A DNA stretch of 64,000 nucleotides from Coenobita brevimanus (GCA_032717465.1 CM064653.1:34777603-34841602); one strand, 5' to 3'; numbered from the stretch's first letter, positions 43,542 to 55,362 are shown. Program-made: numbers and translations. The notes: generated from the sequence alone by a model not told the origin.

Positions 43542-44391
43542 TACCACTCTCTGAGTAAATACTGAAAGTGTCAGTGATATACAGTGATGCGACAGTGACG
43601 TGCTTTACCAATAATTGTATAATGGATAATGTAGTAATAAGGGATATTTTGCCTAGAAAACAATGTAAATATTGGCCAGTATAATAAGTGATATTGTAAT
43701 AAGAGAATTTGCGGCACTGCTGTGATTCTGTGATGCGACAGTGACGTGCTTTACCAATAATTGTATAATATAGTAATAAGAGATATTTTACCTAGAAAAT
43801 TATGTAAATATGGCCAGTATATAAGTGATATGGTAATTAGAAAATCTGCGGCACTTGTGTAATTCTGTGATGCGACAGTGACAAAATATAGTAATAAGTG
43901 CAGTGTAAATATAATGTATATTGCCCAGATTATATGTAAAACAGTATTAGAAGTTAAAAATAATGAAAACATCGCCACTAACCAAACGTCAGTGAGCGTG
44001 TGATGCCGCAGTGAAGTGCGGGCAATTACAGTGCCTTTTACCTACCTCAGTGAACACAGAGTGGGTGTTTATCGTATGTGCAGTGTTCATATATGTTTAT
44101 AGTACTATTATCAGAGAGTGGTTGGCATTTGGTACTGGTGTGTGGGGCGTAAAATAGTGATTTTACACCCCTCATTTCTAACGGCACTGCCCGTCCTGTG
44201 AAAGTCAACAACGTCATGAAACCTACATCAATGGAAAGCTGAAGGTTAGTACTTTCTAATGGTACCTTATTTTTTTCTCTAGCTTTATTCTGTGCAGAGT
44301 TATTAAGGTTTAAAGGTTTGTTTACATTTGGCTGAAACCCCCGCGGGAGAGGACAGTCGGGGCAAAACAATGCCCACGGTTAAAGGGTTAA

Positions 44392-45015
44392 ATGACACTG
44401 ATGTATTGTATGTTATACCAAGGATTTTGGGTGTGTGTGTGTGTGTGTGTGTGGTAGGGGAGTGTTGTTAATGGTGAGGTGTGGGATGTGACTGTGTTCT
44501 GCTGTCCAGTTTATGAGAAGAGTCACTGTAGATTTGGCTGGGGCTATTTTTAGCCTGTTTGTGGTGAACCATTCATGTAGTGTGTTGAGGTAAGGTTGGA
44601 TGATGTTTGCGGCCGTGTTTGCGTTTTGGTGCGTACGTGTGTTATATCATTTGCATAGGAAGCTATGTGTATCTGTGGGGTGTGGGTATGTCGTGCATGT
44701 ATAGGTTAAAGAGTGTAGGGGACAAAACAGATCCTTGGGGGACACCATTTGTGAAGTTCCTGATGTTAGAAGACTGACCGGCAGATGTTACGTGTGCACA
44801 TCTGCCTGCTAAGTAGTTTGCCAGGCATCTTTTTGTGTTATTGTGCATGTTTGTGTTGAGTTTTTTGTTTGTGAGGTTGTGGTGGGGGATGGCATCAAAA
44901 GCTTTGCTGATGTCCAGTGTGATTAGGAGTGTTCTGTGTGGTGGCCTAGCTGATTTCATGCCATCAAAAACTCCCTGTGTAAGGTCCGTGAGAAGGGTGT
45001 TTTTGTAGTGTAGTG
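44392..45015 (-). pseudogene. LINE-C RT core
   Basis: The minus strand from 45015 encodes FRPLHYKNTLLTDLTQGVFDG, TLLITLDISKAFDAIPHHNL (first catalytic Asp), then TNGVPQGSVLSPTLFNLYMHDIP and a degraded YANDIT in place of YADD. The frame breaks at about 44663. A (TG)n run lies at 44431-44452. It joins 38978 across piggyBac and 46897 across hAT. Confidence 0.8.
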
Positions 45016-45023
45016 GCCTAAAG
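45016..45023. repeat. hAT target-site duplication, left
   Basis: GCCTAAAG equals 46889-46896; 8 bp is the hAT standard. Confidence 0.93.
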
Positions 45024-46888
45024 CAGTGGTTCTTAACCTTTTTTCTTGGCGACCCAAAATCCATAAGATGGTCTACATGGCGACCCAGACCCTCGTAAAC
45101 TTACTCTGCACCAGAATTGAAACAAACGTATGTGTCATATCATGTGACTAAAACCAAAGTAATATTTCAATATTTTATTGATGTCATAATAAATGGATTT
45201 CATTTTTATTATATGTACTTCCTAAGAACTAAAATATCAACACATTTTAGCAGGAAAAAAATAAATCGAAGATCAGAAAATCAAAATAATTCATTCATGT
45301 TCATGATACACCTATTTACTCTGACCATTAAGGAGAGAGTCACTATTTTGGAAGTTGTCTGAGACATAAAGTACCATAATCAGTGAGATCCCTGGCACTG
45401 AAAAGTTTCAATCAGCTTCTCAAACCGGGATGATTTAGATGACAGACTGCATCGTAGGTCATGCTCTGGTTGTTAACGGTTTCTGTACTGTGTGAATGTA
45501 GAAAATCCTGTCTCACACAGATGAGTTGTAGCAAAGGGAAGGAGTGCTTTCAGGGCTTCACATCCAAGAATTTTCTTTTCTTTGTAAACTCTGATCCAGA
45601 ATGAGCTCAGTGATTTGTTTTGCTTCCTGAAATCATAACGAAGTGTTTCATCATTCTGAACCTCGATGAGCTGCTCCTGGAGGTAGCTGATGTTCAAAAT
45701 CTCGTCAGGTAAGTTTTCAGCTTCAGTACTGAAGGGTTTTCTTACCCAGGCATATTTCATCACATTCTCAGGAATGTAGTGAAAAACTCTTCGATTAGTC
45801 TGGAGATATGTTCCACAATGATGCTTTGGACCTGGGTGAGAGAAAATTTTCGGTCTTTCAGAAATTCACTGAAAGATGGAACGACACAGTCTTCCCAGTC
45901 TCAGTTTTACTCTTCCACAGCTTCAGTTTCCCTTTGAATGTAGTTTCCTTCTCTGACAACCCAACTAATGTCTGATCGTGACCTTGCATTGAAATGTTCA
46001 AGGCGTTAATCTCAGCAAAGATATCTGCAAGATAAGCCATTTGCATCACCTACTTTGAATCAGAGAATCCTTGGAGCCAGTGAATGATTCTTTTTTGCTA
46101 GAAATATCTCAGTCTCATTCCGTATTTCAGGCAACCGTTGGAGCACCCTTCCTCGTGACAAATACCTAACCTCAGAGTGGTACAACACGTGTACATATTC
46201 TGAACCAAAAATCGAAACACATCCGACTGATGATCCTGGAGGGTACAGCCCTAGATTAATGAAACTGACTACCTGGATGACTTCCTGCCTCACTTGCTGT
46301 AACTCAGGTGACAACCCCTGAGAAGCAAGATTCTCACGGTGAAGGAGACAGTGAACAATCAGCACGAATGGATTTTCTTCTTTAACTCTAGCAGTGAAGC
46401 CATGACGTACTCTCAGCATTGCTGGTGCACAATCAGAACAGATATAAAACACTGATTCCACTGAAGCCCTTCAGTCCACAGTACTGAAAATATCTTCTCT
46501 GGTTGTGGTTGTGTGTAATGGCCGACAGAGCAGAAATTCCTCTTCCATGTCTTCTGGACCTCGGTACCGTACGCAGTCGATGAGCTGGGCATCATTACTC
46601 TGAAATGAAAACGGTTAAGTTTTAAAATATAAAATGTACAGTACCGGTACTCTACTTCCAGTTGTGTGCATGGTAATAATCTTTTTTTAAGCCAAATGCA
46701 ATCACCTACTGTAGGAGAGAGAGAGAGAGAGAATTTAAAGTGTGAAGTATCGACAAGTATGGTAATATGTTAAAAAGTAATAGTGTACAACATTAATAAT
46801 ATCAGTAATATATTTGTCTCTTGGCGACCCACTGCAAATGGCTTGGCGACCCAAATTTGGGTCGCGACCCATTGGTTAAGAACCACTG
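45024..46888 (-). mobile_element. hAT transposon (ZBED5/FAM200-like), degraded
   Basis: Termini CAGTGGTTCTTAACC and, inverted, GGTTAAGAACCACTG match over 15 bp, with a perfect 8-bp TSD GCCTAAAG. Sub-terminal GGCGACCC words occur at both ends, as in Charlie-type hATs. 1865 bp with transposase remnants on the minus strand. Inserted in the LINE-C RT region. Confidence 0.92.
45440..46600 (-). pseudogene. hAT transposase remnants
   Basis: In order on the minus strand: CSDCAPAMLRVRHGFTARVK and VIHC/HREN-type block (IVHCLLHRENLASQGLSPEL), FHTEVRWLSRG seen as YHSEVRYLSRGRVLQRL (46060-46461), then an ADIFAEINALNISMQG stretch (45858-46049), and the C-terminal dimerisation block LLPFATTHLCETGFSTFT (about 45480-45545). 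These match FAM200/ZBED5-like hAT proteins. The BED finger and first catalytic region are missing. Several stops and frameshifts make it non-functional. Confidence 0.83.
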
Positions 46889-46896
46889 GCCTAAAG
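46889..46896. repeat. hAT target-site duplication, right
   Basis: GCCTAAAG, identical to 45016-45023. Confidence 0.93.
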
Positions 46897-48560
46897 CCAT
46901 GTTGTGACTGGGCTAGGGGAATGTGAGGTGTGACTAGTTGTAGTACCAGTCGTTCAGTGACTTTAGAGGGGGTGCAGAGGAGTGTGATGGGGCGGTGTGA
47001 GGAGGGTAACGTGGGGTCTTTGTTGGGTTTAGGGATAGTGATGATAATGCCATGCTTCCAGATGTTGGGTATAATGTTGTGTGAGTAGCTGTAATTTGAT
47101 ATGATGGTGAGTGCTTGTATGCCTTGTGGTCCAAGGTGTTTCAGGTGAATGTTGCTTATGTTGTCTGGTCTACAGGCAGATGAGTGCTTGAAATTATTAA
47201 TGATGTGCTTTGTCTGGTTGTAAGTGAAAGGTGCGTCATCTAGGTCTGTGGGGAACTGTCTCTTACGTCGGATGATACGTCGGTCTTCGGGATGGGGGTT
47301 TAGATGGCTGTCTTGTGAAAAGTGATTGATGAGAGTCTTTGCTTGTTGTTTGTTTGAGGGTAAGGTGTCTGTTGTTGTGATGGCAGCTTGTGATTGTGTG
47401 GTGTTGCTGTTGGAAAGTGTTATGCTTAATGTTTTGTAGAGTTTGCTGATGTTTGTTTTGTGGTCAAGTGTTTGGAGGTAATTTTTCCAGTTTAGTGTTT
47501 GCTGTTCTGATATTTTATTGTTTATTTGAGTGTTGAGTTCTAGTATTTGTTGTATGGTGTCTTGTGTATGGGGTGTTGTGGAGTGTCGCAGTGTGTCCCG
47601 TTGTCTGATGAGGCCTTGAATTTCTGGTGTGAAGGTGGGGTTGTGTATCTTTCTGTTACCTCTAGGGATGTGTCTTTTGTCTGCATTTTATATAACTGTA
47701 TTGAAAGTGTGCACAGCGGTGTTGATGTTTGTGATGGGTGTACTGTTTAGTGTTTTGAAATGTTGTTCTGTTTCTATTACAAAGGCCTCCCAGTTGGCTC
47801 TTTTATAATTAGTGTATGTGTGTTTGTGGCCAGCTGGGGTGATTCTGGTTTTGAGAGTGATGATGATTGGGAGGTGTTCAGAACCTAGGGTTTTGACCAC
47901 TCTCCATGATGTAGTGGGGGCGAGGTTTGGGGAGCAGGTGATGTCTGGGGATGATGGGAGGAATAGGGCTTGGTGTGGGATATGGGTATGTTGATCCAGA
48001 TCGTTCAATATGAAAAGATGAGCTGTCTGGGATTGTAGTACCAGCCCTCTGTCTGTGTCAGGGTTGTTGACATACCAGGCCGACGACTTGGCGTTGAAAT
48101 CACCACCCAGGATGAAGTTGTGTGTGTTAGTGATGTGGTGTATCTGTGGAGAGTAATTGTGTGGTACTGTGAGGGACGATTGGGGGGGAATGTACTGTAC
48201 ATGTTAGCAATTGTTATGTAGGATTTGTTACCAGTGCGTATTTTGATTGATTGTATTTCTGTTGTGGTGTCATGTGGGGGGAGTAGTGACTTTGTGTGTG
48301 CACTGGTATCTGCAAAGTTGATGGATTTGTGTACCAGGGTGATGAGTCTGCCACCACCGCCGTCTTCCTAGTCTTGTCGATTGGTGGTTAAGTTATGGAA
48401 TGTCGGTGTTTTCTGTGCTCTGTGTAGTTTTATTTCTTGTAAGATGGCAATGTGTATGTTCTGTTGTTTGATGAATTGTGTGAATTCTTGTTTTTTGGTG
48501 TTTATGCCATCTATGTTTAACTGAAGGATGTTTATGTTGTGTGTGCGATGTGTGTTGGCT
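46897..48560 (-). pseudogene. LINE-C endonuclease and RT start
   Basis: Minus-strand pieces spell an APE endonuclease (LQEIKLHRAQK near 48430, WVVISTPSRR near 48090 where GDFN-type sequence is expected, LGSEHLPIIITLK near 47870 matching the SDH block) and then the RT entry (GPQGIQALTIISNYSY, PNIWKHGIIITIPKPNKDP, HRPITLLC near 46980). Frames change often (47688-48008, 48005-48202). Confidence 0.7.
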
Positions 48561-49207
48561 GCTGCAGCACGGGGGGGAGGTGGTGTGGGTGGAGGGGAAG
48601 GGGTAGGAGGAGGTTGTGCTAGAGGTAAGGGTTGAGGTGGGTTAGGATGGGTTGGAATGGGAGGAGTTGGGGGACTGGATGGTGTGGGAAGGATCGGTGG
48701 GTTTGTCTGTGGAGGTGTGAAGGAAGTAGGAGTAGGATTGGTAGGGGGGTTGGTGGTTGGGGGGAAGGAGCATAAGGAGCAGGTCCAAGTGTTTGTGTAA
48801 TGTTTTCTGGATGCAAATGTTGTGCAGGTGTAATGGGTCCAGTTCTTTGAGGAATTGCACTGAACTGAACCCTTTGTCTGTCGGCTCGAAGTGATAGGTT
48901 TTGAGCATGTTGGACATATGCATTTGTTGGTGGGTCCTGGATTGCTCTCAATGTCCCTGGCTGGAGGAAGTCATTGAGAAATGATAGCCGGGGAGTCATT
49001 TCTCGATGTAGAAAAAACGGTGTTGTTGTGTGTGTTGTGTTGGGAGATGTGGTACTTGCCCAGGCGACTGAAGCCACTCCCAGGTACTCAGGCCCCGTGA
49101 GGGGCCGGGGGGGTTTGCGGTGGTTTGGCCCCCCATGCTGTCCTCCTCTTCTCTTTGACAGCCTTTAAGGGGTAGACCCACGATGAAGACATCACCGCTT
49201 CAGGTCC
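48561..49207 (-). pseudogene. LINE-C N-terminal Pro/His-rich region and 5' UTR
   Basis: A minus-strand frame (48619-49077) begins MASVAWASTTSPN and is rich in Pro, His and Thr, with RLSFLNDFLQPGTLRAIQDP. It could be the end of an ORF1 or the leader of the single ORF. Beyond 49077 lies a GC-rich 5' segment up to the TSD. No ORF1 domain is recognised. Confidence 0.5.
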
Positions 49208-49220
49208 TGTTTCCTTAAGT
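49208..49220. repeat. target-site duplication of LINE-C, 5' side
   Basis: TGTTTCCTTAAGT, identical to 38097-38109. Confidence 0.85.
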
Positions 49221-49861
49221 TGTAAATTGTGGTTGGTCCTATATCAGACTCACTATGAAACCTGTTCATGCACAGACTGTTATCAGAATTTGGAAAGTAT
49301 ACTGTTTCCATTTTGTGTGTGATGCTAAGCAGAATTTTTTTTTTCTCTCTTCTTTTTAACTTCGCACAATGTCGCTTTACTTTTGCATTTGTTTGAAGTC
49401 ATTAACGAAAAAATATGGTCAGACAGAGATGGGATCGACTGCATGTGACCTCAGGTTTGTTGACTTACTGTGATGTCATTTTCTTTTCAAATGGAGCAGT
49501 TAGAAGATAGAGAAGCTTTATCTTAGCCTGGTATGGATAGACAGCTTTACTGACACAGAATCTTTAAGCCATTTTGCCACCTTAATTAAATGCCAGGGCA
49601 CTTTTTTCCCTTATAGAACTTTAGGTCTAGCGTGATATTTTATTCCTGTGTAATCCAATTTCATCATTAAACTCCTGCTCTGGTTTGCATTTTTTCTTTC
49701 TGATAACTTTAACAAACTTACTTGGATGGGTCCAGGCTATCTTTGGATCACCTGAGGCCGATTCTCTTTTCACGTGTATGTTATAGAGGGCATGTCTTTC
49801 TTAAAGTTCTTGGCACCTCATACTAGCCACAAAACTTTTTTATTTTTTTTTATTTTTTACC
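49221..49861. other. unassigned AT-rich stretch
   Basis: No gene or element recognised. T-runs occur at 49327-49340 and 49839-49856. Could be unique intron sequence. Confidence 0.4.
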
Positions 49862-50405
49862 ACCTGCAAATTGGCCATGGTCATTTAATGGCGGCTCTCC
49901 ATGGTGCTCAGTCTTGTGCAGCCTCTGTTCAGCCCCTTATTTGTGAGGTCACACTCAAAGTCCTTGTCCAAGATCTTTTTCAGTCTTCCTCTTGAAACTG
50001 TACCCCAAACATTAACCCCTTTCACCCTGTGTGTCTAGTTGCCATCCTCCATCCTCTCCACATCCTCAAACCTTCATAATCTACCATGTCTCATCACAAC
50101 ACTAATGCATTCCAGTCCCATCCTTCCTTTCAGCTCATCATTTGCAATCCTAACCTCCCAGACCTTGTATTCAAGGGTGCACTGCACATCCATCTAATCA
50201 TGATCATCTCTATATTTTTGAGCTTACATGTATCCTACTTCTTTACTACCTGAGTCTCTCCACTGGGTAGCATTACAGTCCTAATACTTTTTGCATGCAC
50301 AGACTCTTTAACACAGAGGAAGAGCCCTCTCAGTGTCAGGAGGAGCAATAACCACCATTTTTAACTTCTATCATCAGGAGAACCTCTTTCCTTCTTTACC
50401 AGAGA
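49862..50405 (-). pseudogene. PHD-LINE 3' fragment, copy 2
   Basis: The plus strand runs GGCCATGGTCATTTAATGGCGGCTCTCCATG then CAGCCTCTGTTCAGCCCCTTA, parallel to 16570-16640, and continues through ATCCTCTCCACATCCTCAAACC and CATCACAACACTAATGCATTCCAGTCCCATCCT. It is the C-terminal domain and 3' UTR of the PHD-LINE on the minus strand, much decayed, 5'-truncated near 50405. Confidence 0.75.
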
Positions 50406-50529
50406 GAAGTGGTAGTAGATGGTGGTAACCATCATGCACTCACATGATCTATTGCTGCCTGTTCTTCCTTTATCATTGTAATTGTTTTTGTATGTCAGGT
50501 GTCCTCTCTTCGTAACCTGTTAATCATGT

Positions 50530-50665
50530 CACTTTGATGATTGGTACTCCTCTTTCACTTCCACTTCGGGTGGCTCTGTACTGAGAGACAAGCCTAATGG
50601 TCTCCTGTAACCTAGGAAACCATTTACAATGTTGGGCAGTAGCCATATAACCAAAGAGTGGAGTA
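50530..50665 (+). repeat. SINE-C fragment
   Basis: GACAAGCC-A-TGGT, TCCTGTA, AGGAAACCATTTAC and GGGCAGTAGCCATATAACCAAA match 53390-53462. Only the middle of the SINE is present. Confidence 0.6.
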
Positions 50666-52861
50666 ATGTGAAGCCAATTGTGGTACCCTTCTTACCTTAA
50701 TGGCATCCATCTTGGAACCAAACTTCCACACTTCCCTGTCTCTCAGTGTGGTAAGGCATTGTCTAAAGCAAAGGAACATGATTCAGTGTCTGGGACAACC
50801 CTGCAGGTGTATATGGTTACCTGCAGTTGAAGAGTCTGCACAGCCAGACAGACTGGGGTTACTTAACAACTACAACATCCAGAGAGAAGTGTTCTTAGAG
50901 ATTAAAAGCTTTGTCATGGATTTTTTTCTTTTTGTGTTGATTCACTGTTAATTGGTGTCAGTTTAGATCTTCTCCAAGTAGTTAGGACTTTTTTCCATTT
51001 TGAAAATATTATCAAACGCTGTCACACCTAAGTATCTGGTTAGACACTTGCATGAACAGTGGCTAGAATCCTTCTATTTCTTTTTTCCCATTGTAGTGCA
51101 CCATTGATTCAGCTATGTCATATGCTTTACTGCATAGTGCATAACTCATACCACTTGTGAGTTCATCAGATAAGGCAATCTCTTCAACTTAAAGGATCTC
51201 CTTTTTTTCTCTCAGAGGCACTAGCAGTACAGTACCATGCTAATCATGTCTGAGGCAGGTCAGGGATGTTATGTATCCATGATACAGCATCAAAAGTTAG
51301 CAGAGTTTGCAGTCCAGTTTACTTGTGATTACACTGTGGAGACAGAAAAAACAGAGGCCAAAGGCTTGTTTTGCCACAAACAGTTGTGTGTGTGGAGATG
51401 CATGCTGGGTAGTAATGAAAGTTTTCATGGTGTGGTTTGGTGCTTATTGGAATAAAAGTCATGGAAAAATAGTGGCATGTGTAAGTATGTGAAAAACAAA
51501 AGCCATGAATTGTAAGTCTGTATTTTAAGTGTATACAGTACTGTATTGGATGAGATGGATCTGCTTTGCTTTGGCATAAAAGTGGTGTCCCACAACCCTA
51601 CAGATCAGCTGTTCCATAGACTCAGAAAATACAGTTTACTCGTGTTTAGTAGAGCTGCTCTTTCATATCAGTCATTTGCAAGTTGGGCCACTACAAGTAA
51701 GTCATGGAAGTGGCAGTATTGGAAACATCTTGCAGATGCTTGAGGTAGCGTGCATTTGTATATAGCAAATATAGTCTGTTTTTGTAATCATTATTTTCCA
51801 GTCAGTGTAGGTGACACTGTAATCATTATTTTTTATGAAAATTGAGTAATGCAGAATGTAGATTCTGAGAAACGGGTACTTTTGTTTGGTACTGGACATC
51901 CAGCTAGTGTGGTGGTGTTGGACTTGAACCAGATAGCTTATCCAAAATATCTCAGTCTATTATTAGGATGCATCTTTTACGTAGTAGCATCTTTTGTGCT
52001 TTGAGATATAGTTTCATAACGGTATTACTGCATTCTCATCATTGTAGTAAATACATTTGCATATACAGTATATTTGGAGCTTTTATGTACTATAGTGTAA
52101 GTGCAGTGTATTTCAGTTAATACAAATACCATACTTCACTTTCATGTCTCTTAGAGGAGCAGAGGGAAGGTAAGATATGAATGAATTATCATTAGTGTAC
52201 AGTATTTTGAATCTGACATTAGTAAACATATCTCTGAGGCTTGTCTTGTACATGCAGCCACTTATATTTCTGTAGATTTCCTCAAACCCCAGTCTGTCTA
52301 GAGCATATCTACTTAGTTGATGCTTCTTTGGCAGCAAAATATGAATGTCGTTTTACTGTTCCAAATTTCAGGCCATCTTGTTCATCTTGGAAACAAACAG
52401 TACTGAAAAGTTTAAAAACAGTTTTGTTGCTGTAAATGAGTATAGTACCTGTATTTTATTCCAGCCATTTTCAACCAATTTTATTTTGCCATGGAGGATT
52501 CACCATCATTAAAGGGTTAGATCAGACTAAATGTGCTTGTTTTTGTAATCATAGCACTCTGTCTCATCAAGTAACCAGATTCAGCAGCATTTAAGAAACT
52601 TAAAAAGCTTCACTTCCGTTTACCATGCAGGTGTGACAACTGAGTCTTTGCTTGTAGCCTTGTTTCATGGTGAAGCAGGAAATGTATATCAGCCCTGAGG
52701 ACTTACAAGATTGCCTTCTTCCTTTTAAGTTTGCTGCAGACAAATTAAAGTATTTTTTGCATCACTTCCTGTGTATGGGGGCATCTTAGGAAGTGGCATA
52801 ACCTGATAGTTGTGACATACTTCACATGATGGAAAACATGTAGCTGCGACGTACAGTTGTG
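50666..52861. other. unassigned stretch, no element recognised
   Basis: About 2.2 kb, AT-rich, with several 60-80-codon frames (50700-50951, 51237-51455, 51546-51743, 52241-52435). None shows splice-site context or family motifs I recognise. This is the longest apparently unique stretch of the window and a reasonable place for an unseen exon or intron. Confidence 0.4.
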
Positions 52862-53169
52862 GAAGAATATTCTGCCCCACATTTTGTATGGCATGTGATG
52901 GTATCTGGCAACTCTCTCAGAATAGTAAACAGCTCATACGAAACTCCATGAATGAACAGGCCAAACTCACTCAAGTGGCATGTGGATCACACAGTTGCCT
53001 AAAATTATTTCCTTTATCATTCATCACTAACTGTGTTTATTATGTAGTAAAATGTGTCTATAATAAGAATATTTGTGATCTCCCACCATGAATGAACAGG
53101 CCAAACTCACTCAAGTGGCTTGTGGATCACACAGTTACCTAGAATTATTTCCTTTATCATTCATCACTA
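52862..53169 (+). repeat. repeat D with a 140-bp internal tandem duplication
   Basis: ATGAATGAACAGGCCAAACT, then GTGGATCACACAGTT, then TTATTTCCTTTATCATTCAT occurs at about 52948 and again at about 53088. The second copy is interrupted at 53169 by SINE-C and resumes at 53671. A related inverted copy lies at 57690-57880. Confidence 0.7.
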
Positions 53170-53670
53170 GTGGTAGGTGGGGCGCTCGCTCACTGTCCAC
53201 TCACTCAATGTAGTGCTGCTCTCGGGTGTCTGCCCTTTCCTCTCCCCCATCCTTCTTTCCTTCCACCCTCTTCTGTCTTTCTTTCCTTCATTCTTTCTGC
53301 ATCCATCAGCTTATGGGTGACTTCACACTCCTTCTTTTCTCTCCTTCATACTTTCCTCTTCCTTCTGCCTGTGGGTGACTTTGCACTCAGTGACAAGCCA
53401 GATGGTTTCCTGTACACCAGGAAACCATATACTATGCTGGGTGGTAACTATGTAACCAAATTTTGGCGCCTGGTGGTTTAGTGGGCAGTTATGGCACTCC
53501 AGTCGGATTGAACTGGTGAAGGTTTATATCCAAGGGGTGGTTGGGGTTGATTGCTCACTTAATGCCACTCAAGCATGAGTGAGGCTGGTCACTCTCATCT
53601 TAAACGTCAGGACCAACTTGCTTAGCCCTGGGCTCCTACGCTTCTCATGGAACAATGTAGGATTGGATGA
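53170..53670 (+). repeat. SINE-C copy 3, complete, 14-bp TSD
   Basis: Flanked by ATCATTCATCACTA at 53156-53169 and 53671-53684, so it is retroposed. It has a pyrimidine-rich 5' half (CTTTCCTTCATTC), then GGTTTCCTGTACACCAGGAAACC (a short hairpin), then TGGTGGTTTAGTGGGC (A-box-like) and CGGATTGAACTGG (degenerate B-box-like), and ends GGATTGGATGA, a short GGAT tail. The tRNA-like part is internal rather than at the 5' end, so the SINE looks composite. The frame at 53170-53481 is not a gene. Confidence 0.8.
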
Positions 53671-53684
53671 ATCATTCATCACTA

Positions 53685-53878
53685 TGTTTATTATATAGTA
53701 AAATGTGTCTATAACAAGAATGTTTGCATTCTTATGATATGAAAGATTATAAGGAAAACAATACCGCTATCAGACTGTCTGACGTTATATTATCTTATCA
53801 CTCCTCCGAAATATCAGCAAATTGATCTGTCACTCATGGCCACCATCAGTAAAGTAATTAGGATGTTTTCTTTATTAA
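53685..53878. other. end of repeat D, then unassigned sequence to TTAA
   Basis: TTATTATATAGTAAAATGTG, then TCTATAACAAGAAT, parallels 53035-53070. After about 53740 nothing is recognised until the TTAA at 53875. Confidence 0.45.
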
Positions 53879-54724
53879 CCCCTACACCGCGGGCATGTTT
53901 ACCAATGTTTTGCGTGTGCCGCAGGGTTATTCGGGCTCCGACAGACTCTCAAAAAATATTTGCCAAAAATCAGTTATTAGTCCTAAAATATTAAAATTAC
54001 ATATGCTTATGGCACATACCTTCAGCTTTCTCCTGGAATGTTTGTTGAGCCTTCGTCGGTTACCGTAGGACTTGTGGAGACCTCTGAAGTTGGGTAACGA
54101 AGTCTCCACTTAACACTTCCCGACTACCTGTAATATGATTACCACAGACAGATATTAACACTATAAACACTGCTCTATGATTTTCAAGTAGTTTGGGATC
54201 CATACTCCAAAAAAAAAAAACACTGTGAAAGCAATGAATATTACGAGTGTCTGACCGTCGCACTTGCACTAGTTCGCTCTTGGTACTCTGTCATTTATTA
54301 TTCATAAAACCCCTCACACTTTACATTTCTATTACTATATAACACTTATATATATCTACAGTCTTTATCCATAAGTTTCCTTCTGTAATATTAGTTTATT
54401 GTCACTGTAGAGATTCAATTTCTTTCAGTAAAATACGTACCATTCACTTTCTCGTCCTGTATACTAGCATTGAGAGTGAATGTCACTTTCAGTTTCACTC
54501 TCATAACTCATAGTATTCAGACATGCTAGAGTGAAACTTTCACTTTCATTACTCCTAGGGTATATACTCGTATTCTTACAATACTACTCATTTACATTTC
54601 TATTTACGTTCTCTATTTTATTTACGTTATTTACGTTTTTATTTTATTTACACTGTGTTATGCACTGTCACTTGAAGTAACTTATAAAACTATTTTCCAC
54701 TGTTCACGTATATTTACATTCATT

Positions 54725-54735
54725 ACTTTCACTTG
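54725..54735. repeat. target-site duplication of LINE-A copy 3
   Basis: ACTTTCACTTG equals 55363-55373, directly flanking the LINE. Confidence 0.9.
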
Positions 54736-55362
54736 GAAAATTTGAGTACGTTTAAGTATTTGGGTAGTGTGATGAGTAAGGATGGAGGTTTGGAGGGTGA
54801 AGTGCTTGAAAGGGTACAGCAGGGAAGAAAGGTTGCTGGTTCCTTGAAAGCAGTGATAAGAAACAGGGAAGTGAGCATGGAATTAAAAAAGTTACTACAT
54901 GACAGTATTGTGATACCAACTCTAACGTACGGAAGTGAAGCTTGGACATTGTTGGAAGGACACAAGTCAAGAGTGAGAGCAGTGGAAATGAGTTATTTAA
55001 GAGGAGCCTGTGGAGTCACGTGGAGAGACAGGCTGACGAATGAGGATATAAAGGAGCGTTGTGGTGTGGATGTGGATGTGATAGGAAGCGTCGTGAGGAA
55101 CACACTGAGGTGGTTTGGCCATGTGGAGAGGATGGAGGGTGAAAGACTGACGAAGAGAGTGTATGTGAGTGAGGTGGAGGGTGGAAGAGGGAGGGGGAGA
55201 CCGAGGATGAGATGGAGGGATGGGGTGGAGAGGTATATGAGAGAGGGTGGTGTGAGTTGGGAGCAGGGCAGTGAAATGGCGGGGGACAGGGTGACTTGGA
55301 GGCGATTTGTTTGTGGCCACCCCAAACGGGATTGAGGCGTCTGGCAATAGATAGATAGATAG
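54736..55362 (+). mobile_element. LINE-A copy 3, 5'-truncated
   Basis: 627 bp of LINE-A 3' end with a GATA tail and a perfect 11-bp TSD. The frame is open from 54736 to the TGA at 55335: STFKYLGSVMSKDGGLEGEV, LTYGSEAWTLLEG, WFGHVERMEGERL, RGRPRMRWRDGVERYM. Few differences from copy 2 point to a recent insertion. Truncation removes RT and endonuclease, so it encodes nothing active. Confidence 0.92.

Larger units (their letters stand above)
38983..44387 (+). mobile_element. piggyBac transposon, 5.4 kb, with a nested TIR element
   Basis: TTAA at 38979-38982 and 44388-44391. Left end CCCTTTAACCACGGG and right end (reversed) CCCTTTAACCGTGGG form about 15-bp inverted termini with few mismatches. 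It contains a long transposase ORF at 39239 and is inserted in LINE-C. Without the nested 41626-43541 element it is about 3.5 kb. A direct repeat with TTCTGTGATGCGACAGTGAC recurs at about 43575-43880 near the right end. Confidence 0.93.
38110..49207 (-). mobile_element. LINE-C, probably full-length, broken by piggyBac and hAT elements
   Basis: An APE-RT non-LTR element in minus orientation with 3' tail (ACT)n at 38110 and 5' end at 49207, bounded by a 13-bp TSD. Removing piggyBac (38983-44387) and hAT (45024-46888) leaves about 3.8 kb, enough for a leader region, endonuclease and RT. The coding strand is A/C-rich, so the plus strand looks GT-rich. Many frame breaks show that it is inactive. 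It looks jockey/CR1-like; I cannot fix the clade. Confidence 0.82.

Noticed and set aside
50666..52861. Exons in 60-85-codon frames
   Set aside because: No splice context or recognised homology; kept as unassigned.
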